Positions 53,070 through 62,704 of a DNA stretch of 64,000 nucleotides are shown piece after piece. Both the position numbers and the translations under genes were made by a program. The notes beneath the pieces were generated by a model. That model had not been told where the DNA came from. It saw only the letters and a program-made list of their open reading frames with translations, and ran no database searches. Positions within the stretch are counted from its first letter, which is position 1; each line of letters starts with the position of its first letter. Origin of the DNA: Bradyrhizobium sp. AZCC 1719 (GTDB taxonomy: Bacteria; Pseudomonadota; Alphaproteobacteria; Rhizobiales; Xanthobacteraceae); assembly GCF_036924525.1 (NCBI RefSeq), contig NZ_JAZHRU010000001.1, positions 5,299,001 to 5,363,000 of the forward strand, written 5' to 3'.

Positions 53070-54896
53070 TCACTTCATTTCCGGCTTCTGCCACCAGGTT
53101 TCCGGCAGATAGCCCGTCAACGCGGTCGCTGTAGGTTGTTCTATCCGATTCCACCGCGCAATCCATTGCTCCTGCACGTTAAACACTGGAATTGCGTAGA
53201 AGCCCGACATCAGGACGCGATCGAGGGCCCGCACCGCGGAGACGAAAGGCGGACGTTCGCGCGCCTCGAGCAGGGCAGCGATCATGGCATCGATGGCGGG
53301 CTCCTTGGCCCCCATGTAATTCCGGGTGCCGGGAATGTCGGCGGCCTGGCTGCCCCAGTAGAAGGACTGCTCGTTGCCGGGGGATAGCGACTGGTCCCAG
53401 CGGTTCTGCAGCATATCGAACTCGTACCCCAGCCGGCGCTGGTCGAACTGCACGGGATCGACCGCGCGGACGCTGGCCTCGATGCCGGCGCGCTTGAGGT
53501 CGCGCTGATATGAAAGCGCAACCCGCTCCTGGTCGCGCGTCGTCACCAGGATTTCGAAGGTGAGCGGCGTCCTCGACGAACGCTGCCGCAGCACGGCCCC
53601 ATCGAGATCGTAGCCGGCTTCCGACAGCAACCTCAGCGCCTGGCGCAGCGCTGTTCGATCGCGGCCCGATCCGTCGGTGACGGGCAGGCGGTATGTGCCA
53701 TCGAGAATATCCGGCCGGATCCGTGCGGCGAACGGCTTCAAGAGTTCGCGCTCGTGCTCGTCGGCCGGGCGGGCATAGGCGGATAGTTCGGACCCTGCGA
53801 AGAAGCCTGCCGCACGCGCATAGAGTCCGAAAAAATAATTGCGGTTGACCCACTCGAAATCGAACAGCAGCGTCAGGGCCTGCCGGACGCGGATGTCTGA
53901 AAACATCGGACGTCGCGTGTTGAACACCAGGAATTCCGAGGGCTGCGGCAACCCGGTCTTGATGGTGTCGCGGATCACTTCGCCGTTGCGGGCGGCCGGA
54001 AAATCGTAACCTTCATGCCAGCGCAGCGGCTCGTGCTCGGCGCGAAAGTCATAGAGGCTACGCTTGAATGCCTCGAACTGGCCGTTGGACTCGCGATAGA
54101 AGTCGAGCCTGATCTCGTCGAAGTTCCACAATCCCCGATTCACCGGCAGGTCGCGGCCCCAGTAGTCGGGATTGCGGGTCAGCGTGACGCTGGCGCCCGG
54201 CTTGACGGCGGTGACGCGATAGGGGCCGGAACCGACCGGTCCGGTCATCGTGGTTTCCTCGAACGTCGCCGGATCGACCGCATGCTTCGGCAAGACGGGC
54301 ATCAGCCCGAGGATCAGCGGCAGCTCGCGGTCGTTGCCGCCACCGAAGTCGAACCGCACGGTGAGCGGATCGGGCGCTTCGGCCTTTACGACTTTGGAAT
54401 AATACTGGCGGTGATTGGGGCGACCCTTGTCGCGCAGCAAGGCCCACGAAAACAGGACATCCTCTGCCGTGACCGGTTGGCCGTCGGCAAAGCGCGCCCT
54501 CGGGTCGAGGTGGAACGTGACGTAGCTGCGTGCGTCGTCGGTCTCGATGGTTTTGGCCAGCAAGCCATAGAGCGTGAAAGCCTCGTCATTGCCGCGCGCC
54601 ATCAGGCTCTCGACCACAAAGCCCCTGATCTGCTGAACCGCAAGGCCGCGGACGATCAGGGGGTTGAGGCTGTCGAAGGTTCCGAGGGCGCCCCAGACCA
54701 GCCGTCCGCCCTTAGGCGCTTCCGGATTGGCGTAGGGCATATGCGTGAAACCGGCGGGAAGAGCAGGCGCGCCGTGCATCGCCAGCGCGTGGCTTTCGGT
54801 CGCCCTGGCTTGGTGGACCGGCGCGAGCGGCGTCACACCTAGCGCGAGGGCAATGCCGGCCAGCACACGCAGGCGGATACGACCGGAGACGGTCAT
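53070..54896 (-). CDS. ABC transporter periplasmic binding protein, family 5 (YejA-like)
   Basis: A 608-residue SBP_bac_5 protein. Signal peptide (about 1-30, ends RATES), then HALAMHGAPALPAGFTHMPYANP and KGGRLVWGALGTFDSLNP, typical of YejA-like binding proteins for oligopeptides or microcin C. ARFADGQPVTAEDVLFSW and the LTLLFDFEWVNRNYFFGLY segment support this. No permease or ATPase gene is adjacent. The start at 54896 has no clear ribosome site; a GTG at 54929 is possible. Bases 54897-55157 hold no further gene. Confidence 0.87.
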   Translation of the reverse strand: MTVSGRIRLRVLAGIALALGVTPLAPVHQARATESHALAMHGAPALPAGFTHMPYANPEAPKGGRLVWGALGTFDSLNPLIVRGLAVQQIRGFVVESLMARGNDEAFTLYGLLAKTIETDDARSYVTFHLDPRARFADGQPVTAEDVLFSWALLRDKGRPNHRQYYSKVVKAEAPDPLTVRFDFGGGNDRELPLILGLMPVLPKHAVDPATFEETTMTGPVGSGPYRVTAVKPGASVTLTRNPDYWGRDLPVNRGLWNFDEIRLDFYRESNGQFEAFKRSLYDFRAEHEPLRWHEGYDFPAARNGEVIRDTIKTGLPQPSEFLVFNTRRPMFSDIRVRQALTLLFDFEWVNRNYFFGLYARAAGFFAGSELSAYARPADEHERELLKPFAARIRPDILDGTYRLPVTDGSGRDRTALRQALRLLSEAGYDLDGAVLRQRSSRTPLTFEILVTTRDQERVALSYQRDLKRAGIEASVRAVDPVQFDQRRLGYEFDMLQNRWDQSLSPGNEQSFYWGSQAADIPGTRNYMGAKEPAIDAMIAALLEARERPPFVSAVRALDRVLMSGFYAIPVFNVQEQWIARWNRIEQPTATALTGYLPETWWQKPEMK

Positions 54897-55157
54897 AGGC
54901 GGACGGGGATTTGATTCGAAAATGCGCACGGATAAAGCTTTACCATAGGCTTCGGCCTCGGCCTGCGGGGAACGCCAAAGATGCTTGTCGGCATTGATCT
55001 TTTCGTCTGCCGCTGTATTGAAGGCGGGCAGTTGATGACCGCGGGAACGCCTGTCACGTAACCGCCTCAATTGCCAACGAGACAGCCGCCCCAGCGCGGC
55101 TTGGTGTCGGTGCCTGTAGCGGTTTCGGGCGCTCCGGTTCAGAAAGGGTTTTCCGCA

Positions 55158-55973
55158 ATGAATTTCCGTATCTTCGCCGCGTCGATTCGGCCGCGTGGGC
55201 AGGTCTTGGCCCTGTTGGCGGCCTCGGCATTGTCGGCAACGTTGATGGCGTCGGGCGCGCAAGCTCAGCAGCCCGCGCCGGCGCCCGGGGCTCCGAAGGC
55301 TGCCCCTGCGCCTGCCGCTCCGAAAGCGCCTCCGAAGGCTGCTCCCAAGGGTCCCGCCGGCGCTCCCGCGGCACAAGCCCCTCCGGCTGGCGCTCCCGGC
55401 GCCGCCCCGCCCCAGGAGCAGCAGGTCCAGCTAATCTACGCGCCCTGGACCAAGTTCTGCCTCAAGGGTCAGGAAGCCGGCGCCAAGCAGGTTTGCTTCA
55501 CCGGCAAGGACGGCCGCATCGAGTCGGGCCAACCCGTCATCGCCGCCGTCATCATCGAGCCGGAAGGCGAGCCCAAGAAGCTCCTGCGCGTGACCTTGCC
55601 GCTCGGCATGCAGCTCGTGCACGGAACCCGGATCATCGTTGATAACAATCCGCCGCAGCAGGGCCCCTATGTGATCTGCTTCCAGAACGGCTGCATGTCG
55701 GACTACGAAGCAACCCCCGAGCTGATCGCCAACTTGAAGAAGGGCCAGAATCTGGTTGTTCAGGCGATCAATTCCAACGGTGCGCCGCTGACGCTGCCGC
55801 TGCCGCTCGCCGGTGAATTCGCCAAGGCCTTTGACGGTCCGCCGACCGATCCGAAGCAGTTCGAGGAAAACCAGAAGAAACTGCAGGAAGAGCTGCAGAA
55901 GCGTGCCGAGGAGCAGCGCAAGAAACTGGAGGGCACCCAGCCGGGCGCCACTGCAAATCCGGCGGCGAAGTAA
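55158..55973 (+). CDS. Invasion-associated locus B (IalB) family protein
   Basis: A 271-residue exported protein. Signal peptide ends near GAQAQ (residue 38), then a Pro/Ala-rich linker (about 39-92) and the IalB domain (about 95-235) with WTKFCLKG, KQVCFTG and GPYVICFQNGCMSDYEA, giving four cysteines. A charged helical coil (about 240-262) ends the protein. In Bartonella, IalB helps invade erythrocytes; in rhizobia the role is unknown. AGAAAGG is the ribosome site and a strong terminator follows. Confidence 0.9.
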   Translation: MNFRIFAASIRPRGQVLALLAASALSATLMASGAQAQQPAPAPGAPKAAPAPAAPKAPPKAAPKGPAGAPAAQAPPAGAPGAAPPQEQQVQLIYAPWTKFCLKGQEAGAKQVCFTGKDGRIESGQPVIAAVIIEPEGEPKKLLRVTLPLGMQLVHGTRIIVDNNPPQQGPYVICFQNGCMSDYEATPELIANLKKGQNLVVQAINSNGAPLTLPLPLAGEFAKAFDGPPTDPKQFEENQKKLQEELQKRAEEQRKKLEGTQPGATANPAAK

Positions 55974-55995
55974 CAGCCGCGCCATTCGACAAAGC

Positions 55996-56023
55996 AAAAG
56001 GCGCCCGACCAGGGCGCCTTTTT
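55996..56023. terminator. Rho-independent terminator
   Basis: AAAAGGCGCCC-GACCA-GGGCGCCTTTTT follows ialB and can also serve the convergent hspQ gene. Confidence 0.9.
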
Positions 56024-56042
56024 CGTTGCCGGAAGAAGAATA

Positions 56043-56375
56043 CTAGTTGAGCGAGGGGTTGCGCGGGCGGTAGCCGCCGGACTTGTCCTTCACGAAGATC
56101 TCGGCCACCTGCGAGTGCCGGATCGGCTCACCGGAATCGTCCGGCAGCAGATTTTGCTCGGAGACGTAGGCGACGTATTCGGACTCCGAGTTTTCCGCGA
56201 GCAGGTGATAGAACGGCTGATCCTTGTCAGGCCGAACCTCTTCGGGGATCGACAACCACCATTCCTCGGTATTGTTGAATTCCGGATCGATATCGAAAAT
56301 CACGCCCCGGAATGAAAACACCCGGTGGCGGACGATCTGTCCGATCTGAAATTTGGCGGTGCGCGCTTTGATCAT
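56043..56375 (-). CDS. hspQ: Heat shock protein HspQ
   Basis: A 110-residue HspQ family protein, linked in E. coli to Lon-dependent proteolysis and heat shock. Typical pieces are AKFQIGQIVRHRVFSFRGVI, FDIDPEF, QPFYHLL and YVSEQNLLPD. The full family length is kept. It is convergent with ialB; the 124 bp to the AEC gene hold nothing else recognised. Confidence 0.93.
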   Translation of the reverse strand: MIKARTAKFQIGQIVRHRVFSFRGVIFDIDPEFNNTEEWWLSIPEEVRPDKDQPFYHLLAENSESEYVAYVSEQNLLPDDSGEPIRHSQVAEIFVKDKSGGYRPRNPSLN

Positions 56376-56499
56376 GTCCCGTCGAATAGACCATGATTGT
56401 GGCCGATGCTAGGGGCAATAGGACGAATTAACCTTTATGCGTGGTGGCCATATCCGGCGCCATCTCCCCAAAATCACTGACGAAAAGACGCTTTACGAG

Positions 56500-57453
56500 A
56501 TGGCCGATATCCTCAACCTTGCGCTTCCCTATTTTGGCCTGATCTTCATCGGCTTTGCCTGCGGCAAGGCCAAAGGGCTGCCGGAATCGGGCCTCGCCTG
56601 GATGAACTTCTTTCTGCTCTACGTCTCGCTACCTGCCTTGCTATTCCGCATCATGTCGGAGACGCCATTTTCCGAACTGAACAACCCGCCGTTTCTGATC
56701 GCAACCACGCTGGCGACCGTGAGCGCCTTCGTGCTTGCCATGGTGGCAGGCCGCATCATCGGCGAACTGTCGCTGCGCAAGGCGACGATGGCGGGCCTTG
56801 CCGGCGCTTACGGCAATATCGGCTATATGGGCCCCGGGCTGGCGCTGGCGGTGCTCGGGGCCAAGGCAGCGGCGCCGACCGCGTTGATCTTCTGCTGCGA
56901 CAGCATTTTCCTGTTCACGATCGTGCCGCTGTTGATGGCGCTGAGCGATCGCAAGCATCCGTCGTTCCTGTACGCCATTGGCGTCGCCGCGCGGCAGATC
57001 GTGCTCAATCCGCTGATCATGTCGGCCGCCGCAGGGGCGCTTGTCGCGGCGTTGCACATTCAAGTGCCGGTCGCCGTCGACAGGACCTTGCTATTTCTCC
57101 AGAACGCGGCGGCACCGACGGCGCTGTTCGTGCTGGGCGTTACCGTGGCGCTGCGGCCGTTCGATCGCGTGCCCTGGGAAGTGCCCGGCGTGATCGCGAT
57201 CAAGCTCCTGATCCATCCGCTTATCGTGTTCGGGCTGATGCTGCTGTTCGGTCCGTTCGCGCAGCCCTGGGCCGCGACCGCCGTCCTGATGGCCGCGCTG
57301 CCGCCGGCGCTGAACGTGTTCGTGATGGCCCGGCAGAACAACACGTGGATCGAGCCGGCATCGGTGGCCGTCCTGATCGGGACCTTCGCGTCCGTGGTCA
57401 CGCTGACGAGCGTGATGTGGTTCATCCAGAGCGGACGGCTGGCGTTTCCGTAA
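56500..57453 (+). CDS. AEC family transporter
   Basis: A 317-residue inner-membrane protein of the auxin efflux carrier family, with ten predicted helices in two bundles of five. LALPYFGLIFIGFACGK at the start and AGAYGNIGYMGPGLALAVLG in the crossover helix are typical. Members export or import carboxylates such as malonate or malate; the substrate is not readable. The start MADILNLAL at 56500 fits the family; the frame is open to 56437. Confidence 0.87.
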   Translation: MADILNLALPYFGLIFIGFACGKAKGLPESGLAWMNFFLLYVSLPALLFRIMSETPFSELNNPPFLIATTLATVSAFVLAMVAGRIIGELSLRKATMAGLAGAYGNIGYMGPGLALAVLGAKAAAPTALIFCCDSIFLFTIVPLLMALSDRKHPSFLYAIGVAARQIVLNPLIMSAAAGALVAALHIQVPVAVDRTLLFLQNAAAPTALFVLGVTVALRPFDRVPWEVPGVIAIKLLIHPLIVFGLMLLFGPFAQPWAATAVLMAALPPALNVFVMARQNNTWIEPASVAVLIGTFASVVTLTSVMWFIQSGRLAFP

Positions 57454-57541
57454 GCGTGGCGCGGAGACACAAAATCGCGAAAACAACCCCATGCAAAGTA
57501 GAGTGGGGCTAGGTTCGCAGCCCTCACGCTGGCGTCCGGAG

Positions 57542-58732
57542 CTAGCTCACGCGCTTCCAGGTCGGCGCCAGCCCCTCGCGCATGGCAAGCCGCCGCAGCG
57601 GGCCGAACGAGCCGAGGAGGTGCATGCCGGCCGCGCGCAGCGATTGCATGGGCAGGAAATCGCTAAGCAATGAACGGTTGGCGACATCGATCGCGATCAG
57701 CCGGCTTGCGACGTCGGCACGTCGCGCGGCTTGATAGCGCGCCAGCACGGCCGGCGACCCCGGATCCTCGCCGAGCGAGATCGCATTGCCGGCGATATCG
57801 GCGATATCGGCCGCATCGCGCAATCCCATGTTGAGACCTTGGGCGCCGATCGGCGGCACCACGTGGGCGGATTCGCCGACCAGCGCGACGCGATGGCTGG
57901 CGAATTGCTCGGGACGCTCGATCGTCAACGGAAACAGGTTGCGCCCGGCTTCGACCTGGACACGGCCGAGAATGGAGTGCGACTGTCTTTCCGCGGCTTC
58001 CGACAATTCCTCATCGCTGAGCGAGATCAGCCGCTCGGCTTCTCTGGTTTCCGAAACCCACACCACGCTGCAGCGGTTGCCGGGCAGGGGCACGAATACG
58101 CATGGACCTTGCGCGGTGTGAAACTCGGTGGAGATGCCGTTGTGCGGTCGAGAATGCGAAATGTTGAAGGTCAGCGCCGACTGATGAAGGTCGCGGCGGC
58201 TGGTCTTGATGCCGGCCGCCTCGCGGGACGGTGATTGCCGCCCGTCTGCGCCGATCACGAGCCGCGCAGAGAGCTGCTCGCCCTTGCCGGTACGGATGGC
58301 GACGATCGCATCCTGCGGGTCGATCGCGGCGGCCTCATCGTCAAATCGAGTCAAATTGGAAAGTTCGGCGGCGCGCTCTTCGAGCGCAACCATCAACGAT
58401 CGGTTGTCGATGTTGTAGCCGAACTGTTCGAGACCGATCTCGTCCGAGGAAAACCGCACCTCGGGCGCGCGGATCAGCCGGTCGGTGTCGTCGACAAGGC
58501 GCATGATCCGCAAGGCGGCAGCCTTGTCCCGGCAGCGCGGCCAGACCTCGAGACGTTCGAGCAACTCAGTGGAAGCCCCCAACAGCGCCGTGGTGCGGTT
58601 GTCGGCATAGGGGGCGCGGCGGGCGAGCAGGGCGGTTCTCGCACCGGTAGCGGCCAGCGCGACGGCTGCGGTCAACCCCGCCGGCCCGCCGCCGATCACG
58701 GCGGCGTCATAAATTTGAGATGCGTCATTCAT
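57542..58732 (-). CDS. UbiH/UbiF/COQ6-type FAD monooxygenase
   Basis: A 396-residue flavoprotein hydroxylase. AAVIGGGPAGLTAAVALA (about 10-27) binds FAD; the DG motif is VIGADGRQSPSREAAG; VALVGESAHVVPPIGAQGLNMGLRDA (about 285-310) is the second FAD motif of ubiquinone-biosynthesis hydroxylases. Which ring position it hydroxylates (UbiH, UbiF, UbiI or UbiL role) cannot be told. It is divergent from pcs, with 96 bp between starts. Confidence 0.88.
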   Translation of the reverse strand: MNDASQIYDAAVIGGGPAGLTAAVALAATGARTALLARRAPYADNRTTALLGASTELLERLEVWPRCRDKAAALRIMRLVDDTDRLIRAPEVRFSSDEIGLEQFGYNIDNRSLMVALEERAAELSNLTRFDDEAAAIDPQDAIVAIRTGKGEQLSARLVIGADGRQSPSREAAGIKTSRRDLHQSALTFNISHSRPHNGISTEFHTAQGPCVFVPLPGNRCSVVWVSETREAERLISLSDEELSEAAERQSHSILGRVQVEAGRNLFPLTIERPEQFASHRVALVGESAHVVPPIGAQGLNMGLRDAADIADIAGNAISLGEDPGSPAVLARYQAARRADVASRLIAIDVANRSLLSDFLPMQSLRAAGMHLLGSFGPLRRLAMREGLAPTWKRVS

Positions 58733-58828
58733 ATCGAGACAATTGACGCTCGGGCTGGCATTTTCAAGCCATCAACCGGCCGAAATGTTTCCGCTCAATC
58801 GCGCGGCGGAACGCCGCAAAGCGCCGAT

Positions 58829-59602
58829 ATGCAAATAGCAGCGATTCCTGATAGCACTGCCGAGCCAATGGACCAGACCACAGAGCCAGATTCCGCCCCC
58901 GCGACCAGCCGAATGCGGACCGCCGCGTTCGCGGTACACATTTTCACGGCACTGGGCGCGGGCGTCGCGCTGCTGGCGATGCTCGAGGCCGTCCGCGAAC
59001 ATTGGGCCAATATGTTCGGCTGGCTTGGCGTCGCCCTGATCATCGATGCCGTCGACGGGCCGCTGGCGCGAAAGCTGGACGTTGTGCGGCTGCAGCCGAA
59101 CTGGTCGGGCGACGTGCTCGATCTCGTCGTCGATTTCGTGACCTACGTCTTCGTTCCGGCCTATGCCATCACCGCGAGCGGGATGCTGCTGCCGGTGGCG
59201 GCGCCGCTGCTCGGGATCGGCATTATGGTTTCCGGGGCGCTCTATTTCGCGGACCGGCGCATGAAGGCGTCCGACAACCACTTCCGCGGCTTTCCGGCGC
59301 TGTGGAACGCGGCGGCGTTTTATTTGTTCTTGCTGCATCTGCCGCCGGCACTCTCCACTCTCGGAATCGCAATCCTGATCGCTCTCACATTCGCCCCGTT
59401 TCATGTGCTGCATCCGATCCGGGTGGTGCGGCTACGCTGGCTGACCCTGTGGCTGATGGCCATTGGAGCCGTGCTGGCGATCTATACCCTCATCCGCGAT
59501 TTCAACGTGGGCACTCCCATCGTCGCCGCACTGTGCGCCATTGCGGCTTACGTCATAGGAAGCGACGCCGTGATCCGGCAAATCAAGTCGTTCAAGGCAT
59601 GA
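58829..59602 (+). CDS. pcs: Phosphatidylcholine synthase
   Basis: A 257-residue inner-membrane CDP-alcohol phosphatidyltransferase that joins choline to CDP-diacylglycerol in one step, a pathway typical of rhizobia and other host-associated bacteria. The family motif is DGPLARKLD...GDVLDLVVD near residues 81-105, which lacks nothing essential; about seven helices follow. Two starts, 58829 and 58868, are possible; neither has a strong ribosome site. The stop overlaps the terC start. Confidence 0.92.
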   Translation: MQIAAIPDSTAEPMDQTTEPDSAPATSRMRTAAFAVHIFTALGAGVALLAMLEAVREHWANMFGWLGVALIIDAVDGPLARKLDVVRLQPNWSGDVLDLVVDFVTYVFVPAYAITASGMLLPVAAPLLGIGIMVSGALYFADRRMKASDNHFRGFPALWNAAAFYLFLLHLPPALSTLGIAILIALTFAPFHVLHPIRVVRLRWLTLWLMAIGAVLAIYTLIRDFNVGTPIVAALCAIAAYVIGSDAVIRQIKSFKA

Positions 59603-60336
59603 TGGAATTATTGACCAGCCCGGAAGCCTGGGCGGCGCTGTTGACATTGACGGCGCTGGAAATCGTGCTCGGCATCGACAACGTCATTTTCATCTCGGTG
59701 CTCGTCTCGCGCATCCCGCCGGCGCAGGCCAAACGCGCGCGTCAAATCGGCTTGCTGCTGGCGCTGGTGTTCCGCATCGTGCTGCTCACCCTGCTGGTGT
59801 GGCTGATCGGCCTGACGGAGCCGGTCATCACGGTAAGAAATGTCGAACTGTCCTGGCGGGACATCATCCTGATTGCCGGCGGAGCCTTCCTGATCGCGAA
59901 GGCGACGCATGAAATTCATGGCGAGGTCGAGGCGAGCGATGGCGAGGTCGATGCCGAACCCAGGGCCAGCGCATTCTTCTGGGTGATCGTGCAAATTATC
60001 ATCATCGACATCGTGTTCTCCCTGGACTCGATCATCACCGCGATCGGCATGGCGCAGGATCTGGAGATCATGATCGCCGCCGTCGTGATCGCATGCGTCG
60101 TCATGTACGTCTCGTCGGGTCCAGTGGCCCGGTTCGTGGCCAATCACCCGACCACCAAGATGCTGGCATTGGCATTCCTGGTGCTGATCGGCGTGGCGCT
60201 GGTGGCGGACGGATTCCAATTCCATATCCCGCGCGGCTACATCTATTTTGCCATGTTGTTCGCGGCCGCGGTCGAAATGTTCAATGTGCTCGCCAGGCGT
60301 AACCGCAAGAAGGCCGCCAGGCGGCCGGTCAGTTGA
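59599..60336 (+). CDS. TerC family membrane protein
   Basis: A 245-residue protein with seven predicted helices. The TerC signatures are EIVLGIDNVIFISVL (about 22-36) and DIVFSLDSIITAIGM (about 136-150), whose Asp residues are thought to bind metal ions. Family roles include manganese export and metal loading of exoenzymes, and tellurite resistance. Tandem ATGs at 59599 and 59602; the first overlaps the pcs stop as ATGA, so the two are coupled. Confidence 0.9.
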   Translation: MMELLTSPEAWAALLTLTALEIVLGIDNVIFISVLVSRIPPAQAKRARQIGLLLALVFRIVLLTLLVWLIGLTEPVITVRNVELSWRDIILIAGGAFLIAKATHEIHGEVEASDGEVDAEPRASAFFWVIVQIIIIDIVFSLDSIITAIGMAQDLEIMIAAVVIACVVMYVSSGPVARFVANHPTTKMLALAFLVLIGVALVADGFQFHIPRGYIYFAMLFAAAVEMFNVLARRNRKKAARRPVS

Positions 60337-60403
60337 CAAGCGGGCGGCGATGGCTTTCGTTGCGCGCTCGGGCGCTTGAGCAAATACCGAGGGAGAGACT
60401 GTC

Positions 60404-61378
60404 ATGACCAAGGCCGTGCGTGTGCACAAGGTGGGCGGACCGGAGGCCCTGGTGTATGAGGACGTCGAGGTCCCGGCGCCGGGAGCGGGTGAGGTTCGCA
60501 TCCGCCAGCATGCCGTCGGGCTGAACTTCATCGACGTCTATTTCCGCACCGGCCTCTACAAGGCACCGGGGCTGCCGTTCATTGCCGGCAATGAGGCCGC
60601 CGGCGAGGTTGTGGCCGTCGGCCCAGGCGTTACCAATTTTCATCCCGGCGACCGCGTCGCCTATTATTTCACGCTCGGCGGCTACGCCTCGGAGCGGGTG
60701 ATCCCGGCCGACAAGCTGGTCAAGCTACCCGACCACATCACCTATGAGCAGGGCGCCGTCCTGATGCTGAAGGGGCTGACGGTCTGGTACCTCCTGCACA
60801 AGACCTTCAAGGTCGAACCCGGCCATCGTGTGCTGATCCATGCCGCCGCGGGCGGCATCGGCCTTCTGGCCTGCCAGTGGGCGAAGGCGCTCGGCGCGCA
60901 TGTGATCGGCACCGTCGGCTCCAAGGCCAAGGCCGACCTCGCGCTCGCCAATGGCTGCGATCACGTCATCCTCTATAACGAGGAGGACTTCGTCGCCCGC
61001 GTGAAACAGATCAGCCGCAACGAGCTCTGCGACGTCGTCTATGACGGCGTCGGCAAGACCACCTTCCCGGGCTCGCTGTCGTGCCTGCGGCCCCGCGGCC
61101 TGTTCGTCAGTTTTGGCAACGCCTCCGGCCCGGTGCCGCCGTTCCCGCTCGCCGAGCTCAACAATCACGGCTCGCTGTTTGCCACCCGGCCCAAGCTCAA
61201 CGACTATGTCAGCACCCGCAAGGAGCTGCTCGAAGGCGCCGACACGCTGTTTGCCGCCGTCATCAACGGCAAGCTCCACGTGCCGATCAACCATGCCTAC
61301 GCGCTGAAGGACGCGGCGAAGGCGCATACCGAGCTGGAGAGCCGGGCGACGACGGGGGCGGCGATTTTGCGGCCGTAA
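60404..61378 (+). CDS. NADPH:quinone reductase (zinc-independent MDR family)
   Basis: A 324-residue cytoplasmic medium-chain reductase. It has GLNFIDVYFRTGLYK and the NADPH-binding loop AAAGGIGLLACQWAKALGA (about 147-165). The QOR signature is complete, and no zinc ligands are seen. It reduces quinones or similar enones by one or two electrons. GGGAGAG precedes the ATG. Single gene 67 bp after terC. Confidence 0.92.
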   Translation: MTKAVRVHKVGGPEALVYEDVEVPAPGAGEVRIRQHAVGLNFIDVYFRTGLYKAPGLPFIAGNEAAGEVVAVGPGVTNFHPGDRVAYYFTLGGYASERVIPADKLVKLPDHITYEQGAVLMLKGLTVWYLLHKTFKVEPGHRVLIHAAAGGIGLLACQWAKALGAHVIGTVGSKAKADLALANGCDHVILYNEEDFVARVKQISRNELCDVVYDGVGKTTFPGSLSCLRPRGLFVSFGNASGPVPPFPLAELNNHGSLFATRPKLNDYVSTRKELLEGADTLFAAVINGKLHVPINHAYALKDAAKAHTELESRATTGAAILRP

Positions 61379-61388
61379 CTTTCTCCGC

Positions 61389-61456
61389 CGTCATTGCGAG
61401 CGAAGCGAAGCAATCCACCTCGCCACGCGGGGATAGATTGATTGCTTCGTCGTGGA
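61389..61456. repeat. Palindromic intergenic repeat
   Basis: GAAGCGAAGCAATC at about 61400 pairs with GATTGCTTCGTC at about 61438, within CGTCATTGCGAGCGAAGCG, a common Bradyrhizobium element. The rest of 61457-61675 shows no gene. Confidence 0.75.
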
Positions 61457-61675
61457 GCCTGTCACCGGGCGCGCATTCGCGCGACCCGTTGGCTCCTCGC
61501 AGTCCATCGGTCTACATTGGGCGCGCACCAGTATCCAATGCTTCGTTCGCGGCCGGGAGTACGGGGCGACTTCCTATTGTCGCAGCGGCAAGCGAGCGTA
61601 TCCGCCGGGGGGCCGGGAGCCGACGAAATCCGTCGATACTCGGCAGTGATATGCGTGACAGCCAGGACACGACTA

Positions 61676-62578
61676 TCAAGGCACAGGCGCGGGTGGCCTC
61701 AAAAACTCGACCAGCCGTTGAGCGTGTGCGGGCAGGGACCTAAAACTTCGCACGCAAATCCTTAGGTGGCGAAGAGCCCAAGTGTCCGTAAGAGGAATGA
61801 CACGGACAGCCATTGATTGCTGGGATCGCCGAGCTGCTGTTTCGGGCAGGATGGCGAGACCAATGCCCTTTTCTACCATCTGACACATCAAGTCGGACCC
61901 GTTGAGGCGGATGCGCAGCTTGAACCGGCGACCGGCACGGAAGGCATGATAGTTCAACAAGTCCTGCATCGGGCTGCCCACGGCAAAGCCGATGAATTCA
62001 TGGTCGAGAGTTTCGCGGAATGCAATTTTACGATGCCGGCTGAGCGGATGCCGCAGTGGCGTCACCAGGACCAGGCGGATCTCCGCGAACGGAAAACTGT
62101 CCAGCTCCGCGCCTGGATCAACGGTCTCCCCGACAATGCCGATATCGCCGCGGCCCGCGGCGATTGCTCGAATAATCTCGCCGCTTCCGTGATGCTCAAG
62201 GTCGACGTCGATATTCGGATGGGCAGAGAGAAAGGCCGCCAGGGGTACGGGGAGAAATTCCATCGCGCCGATATTCGACAGCAAGCGCACATGTCCCGTC
62301 AGCCCCTTCCCGAAATTGTCCAGGTCACCGCGCATTTGCTCCAGCTGCTGCGAGACAATCCACGCGTGATGCAGCAGCACTGTTCCTGCTGACGTAAGCC
62401 GAATCCCCCGGCGGTTCCTTTCCAGGAGCGGAGCGCTGAGCGCATTTTCCATGGCGCGGATACGCTCACTCGCCGACGCCAGTGTCATGTTCGCGCGAGC
62501 GGCCCCGTGCGTGATGCTGCCAGCTTCGGCGACGTGCACGAACAGTCGCAGGTCGGTCAGATCGAACCTTATGGGCAT
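61676..62578 (-). CDS. LysR-type transcriptional regulator
   Basis: A 300-residue LTTR. The N-terminal helix-turn-helix (about 5-65; DLRLFVHVAEAGSITHGAAR, then ASASERIRAMENAL) is joined to a periplasmic-binding-like effector domain (about 90-295) with GRGDIGIVGE. It is divergent from a TctC-type binding protein, which it probably controls. The start MPIRFDLTDL at 62578 has an AAGGT ribosome site; the frame continues to 62689 without family residues. Confidence 0.92.
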   Translation of the reverse strand: MPIRFDLTDLRLFVHVAEAGSITHGAARANMTLASASERIRAMENALSAPLLERNRRGIRLTSAGTVLLHHAWIVSQQLEQMRGDLDNFGKGLTGHVRLLSNIGAMEFLPVPLAAFLSAHPNIDVDLEHHGSGEIIRAIAAGRGDIGIVGETVDPGAELDSFPFAEIRLVLVTPLRHPLSRHRKIAFRETLDHEFIGFAVGSPMQDLLNYHAFRAGRRFKLRIRLNGSDLMCQMVEKGIGLAILPETAARRSQQSMAVRVIPLTDTWALRHLRICVRSFRSLPAHAQRLVEFLRPPAPVP

Positions 62579-62618
62579 CGTTAGGGACGTACCTTCGGCT
62601 GCGCCTAAGGCACACTTA

Positions 62619-62636
62619 GCACATTCCGCATTGTGC
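62619..62636. promoter_or_regulatory. LysR operator-like inverted repeat
   Basis: GCACA-TTCCGCAT-TGTGC lies midway between the divergent LysR and TctC genes. It contains the T-N11-A type dyad expected for LysR regulators. Assignment by position and shape only. Confidence 0.5.
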
Positions 62637-62704
62637 GTCTCTTGTCGCACATACAGGGTCGGGGGCCTCAGACATCCTATCTTGGACATCGCAGGACAAG
62701 GAGA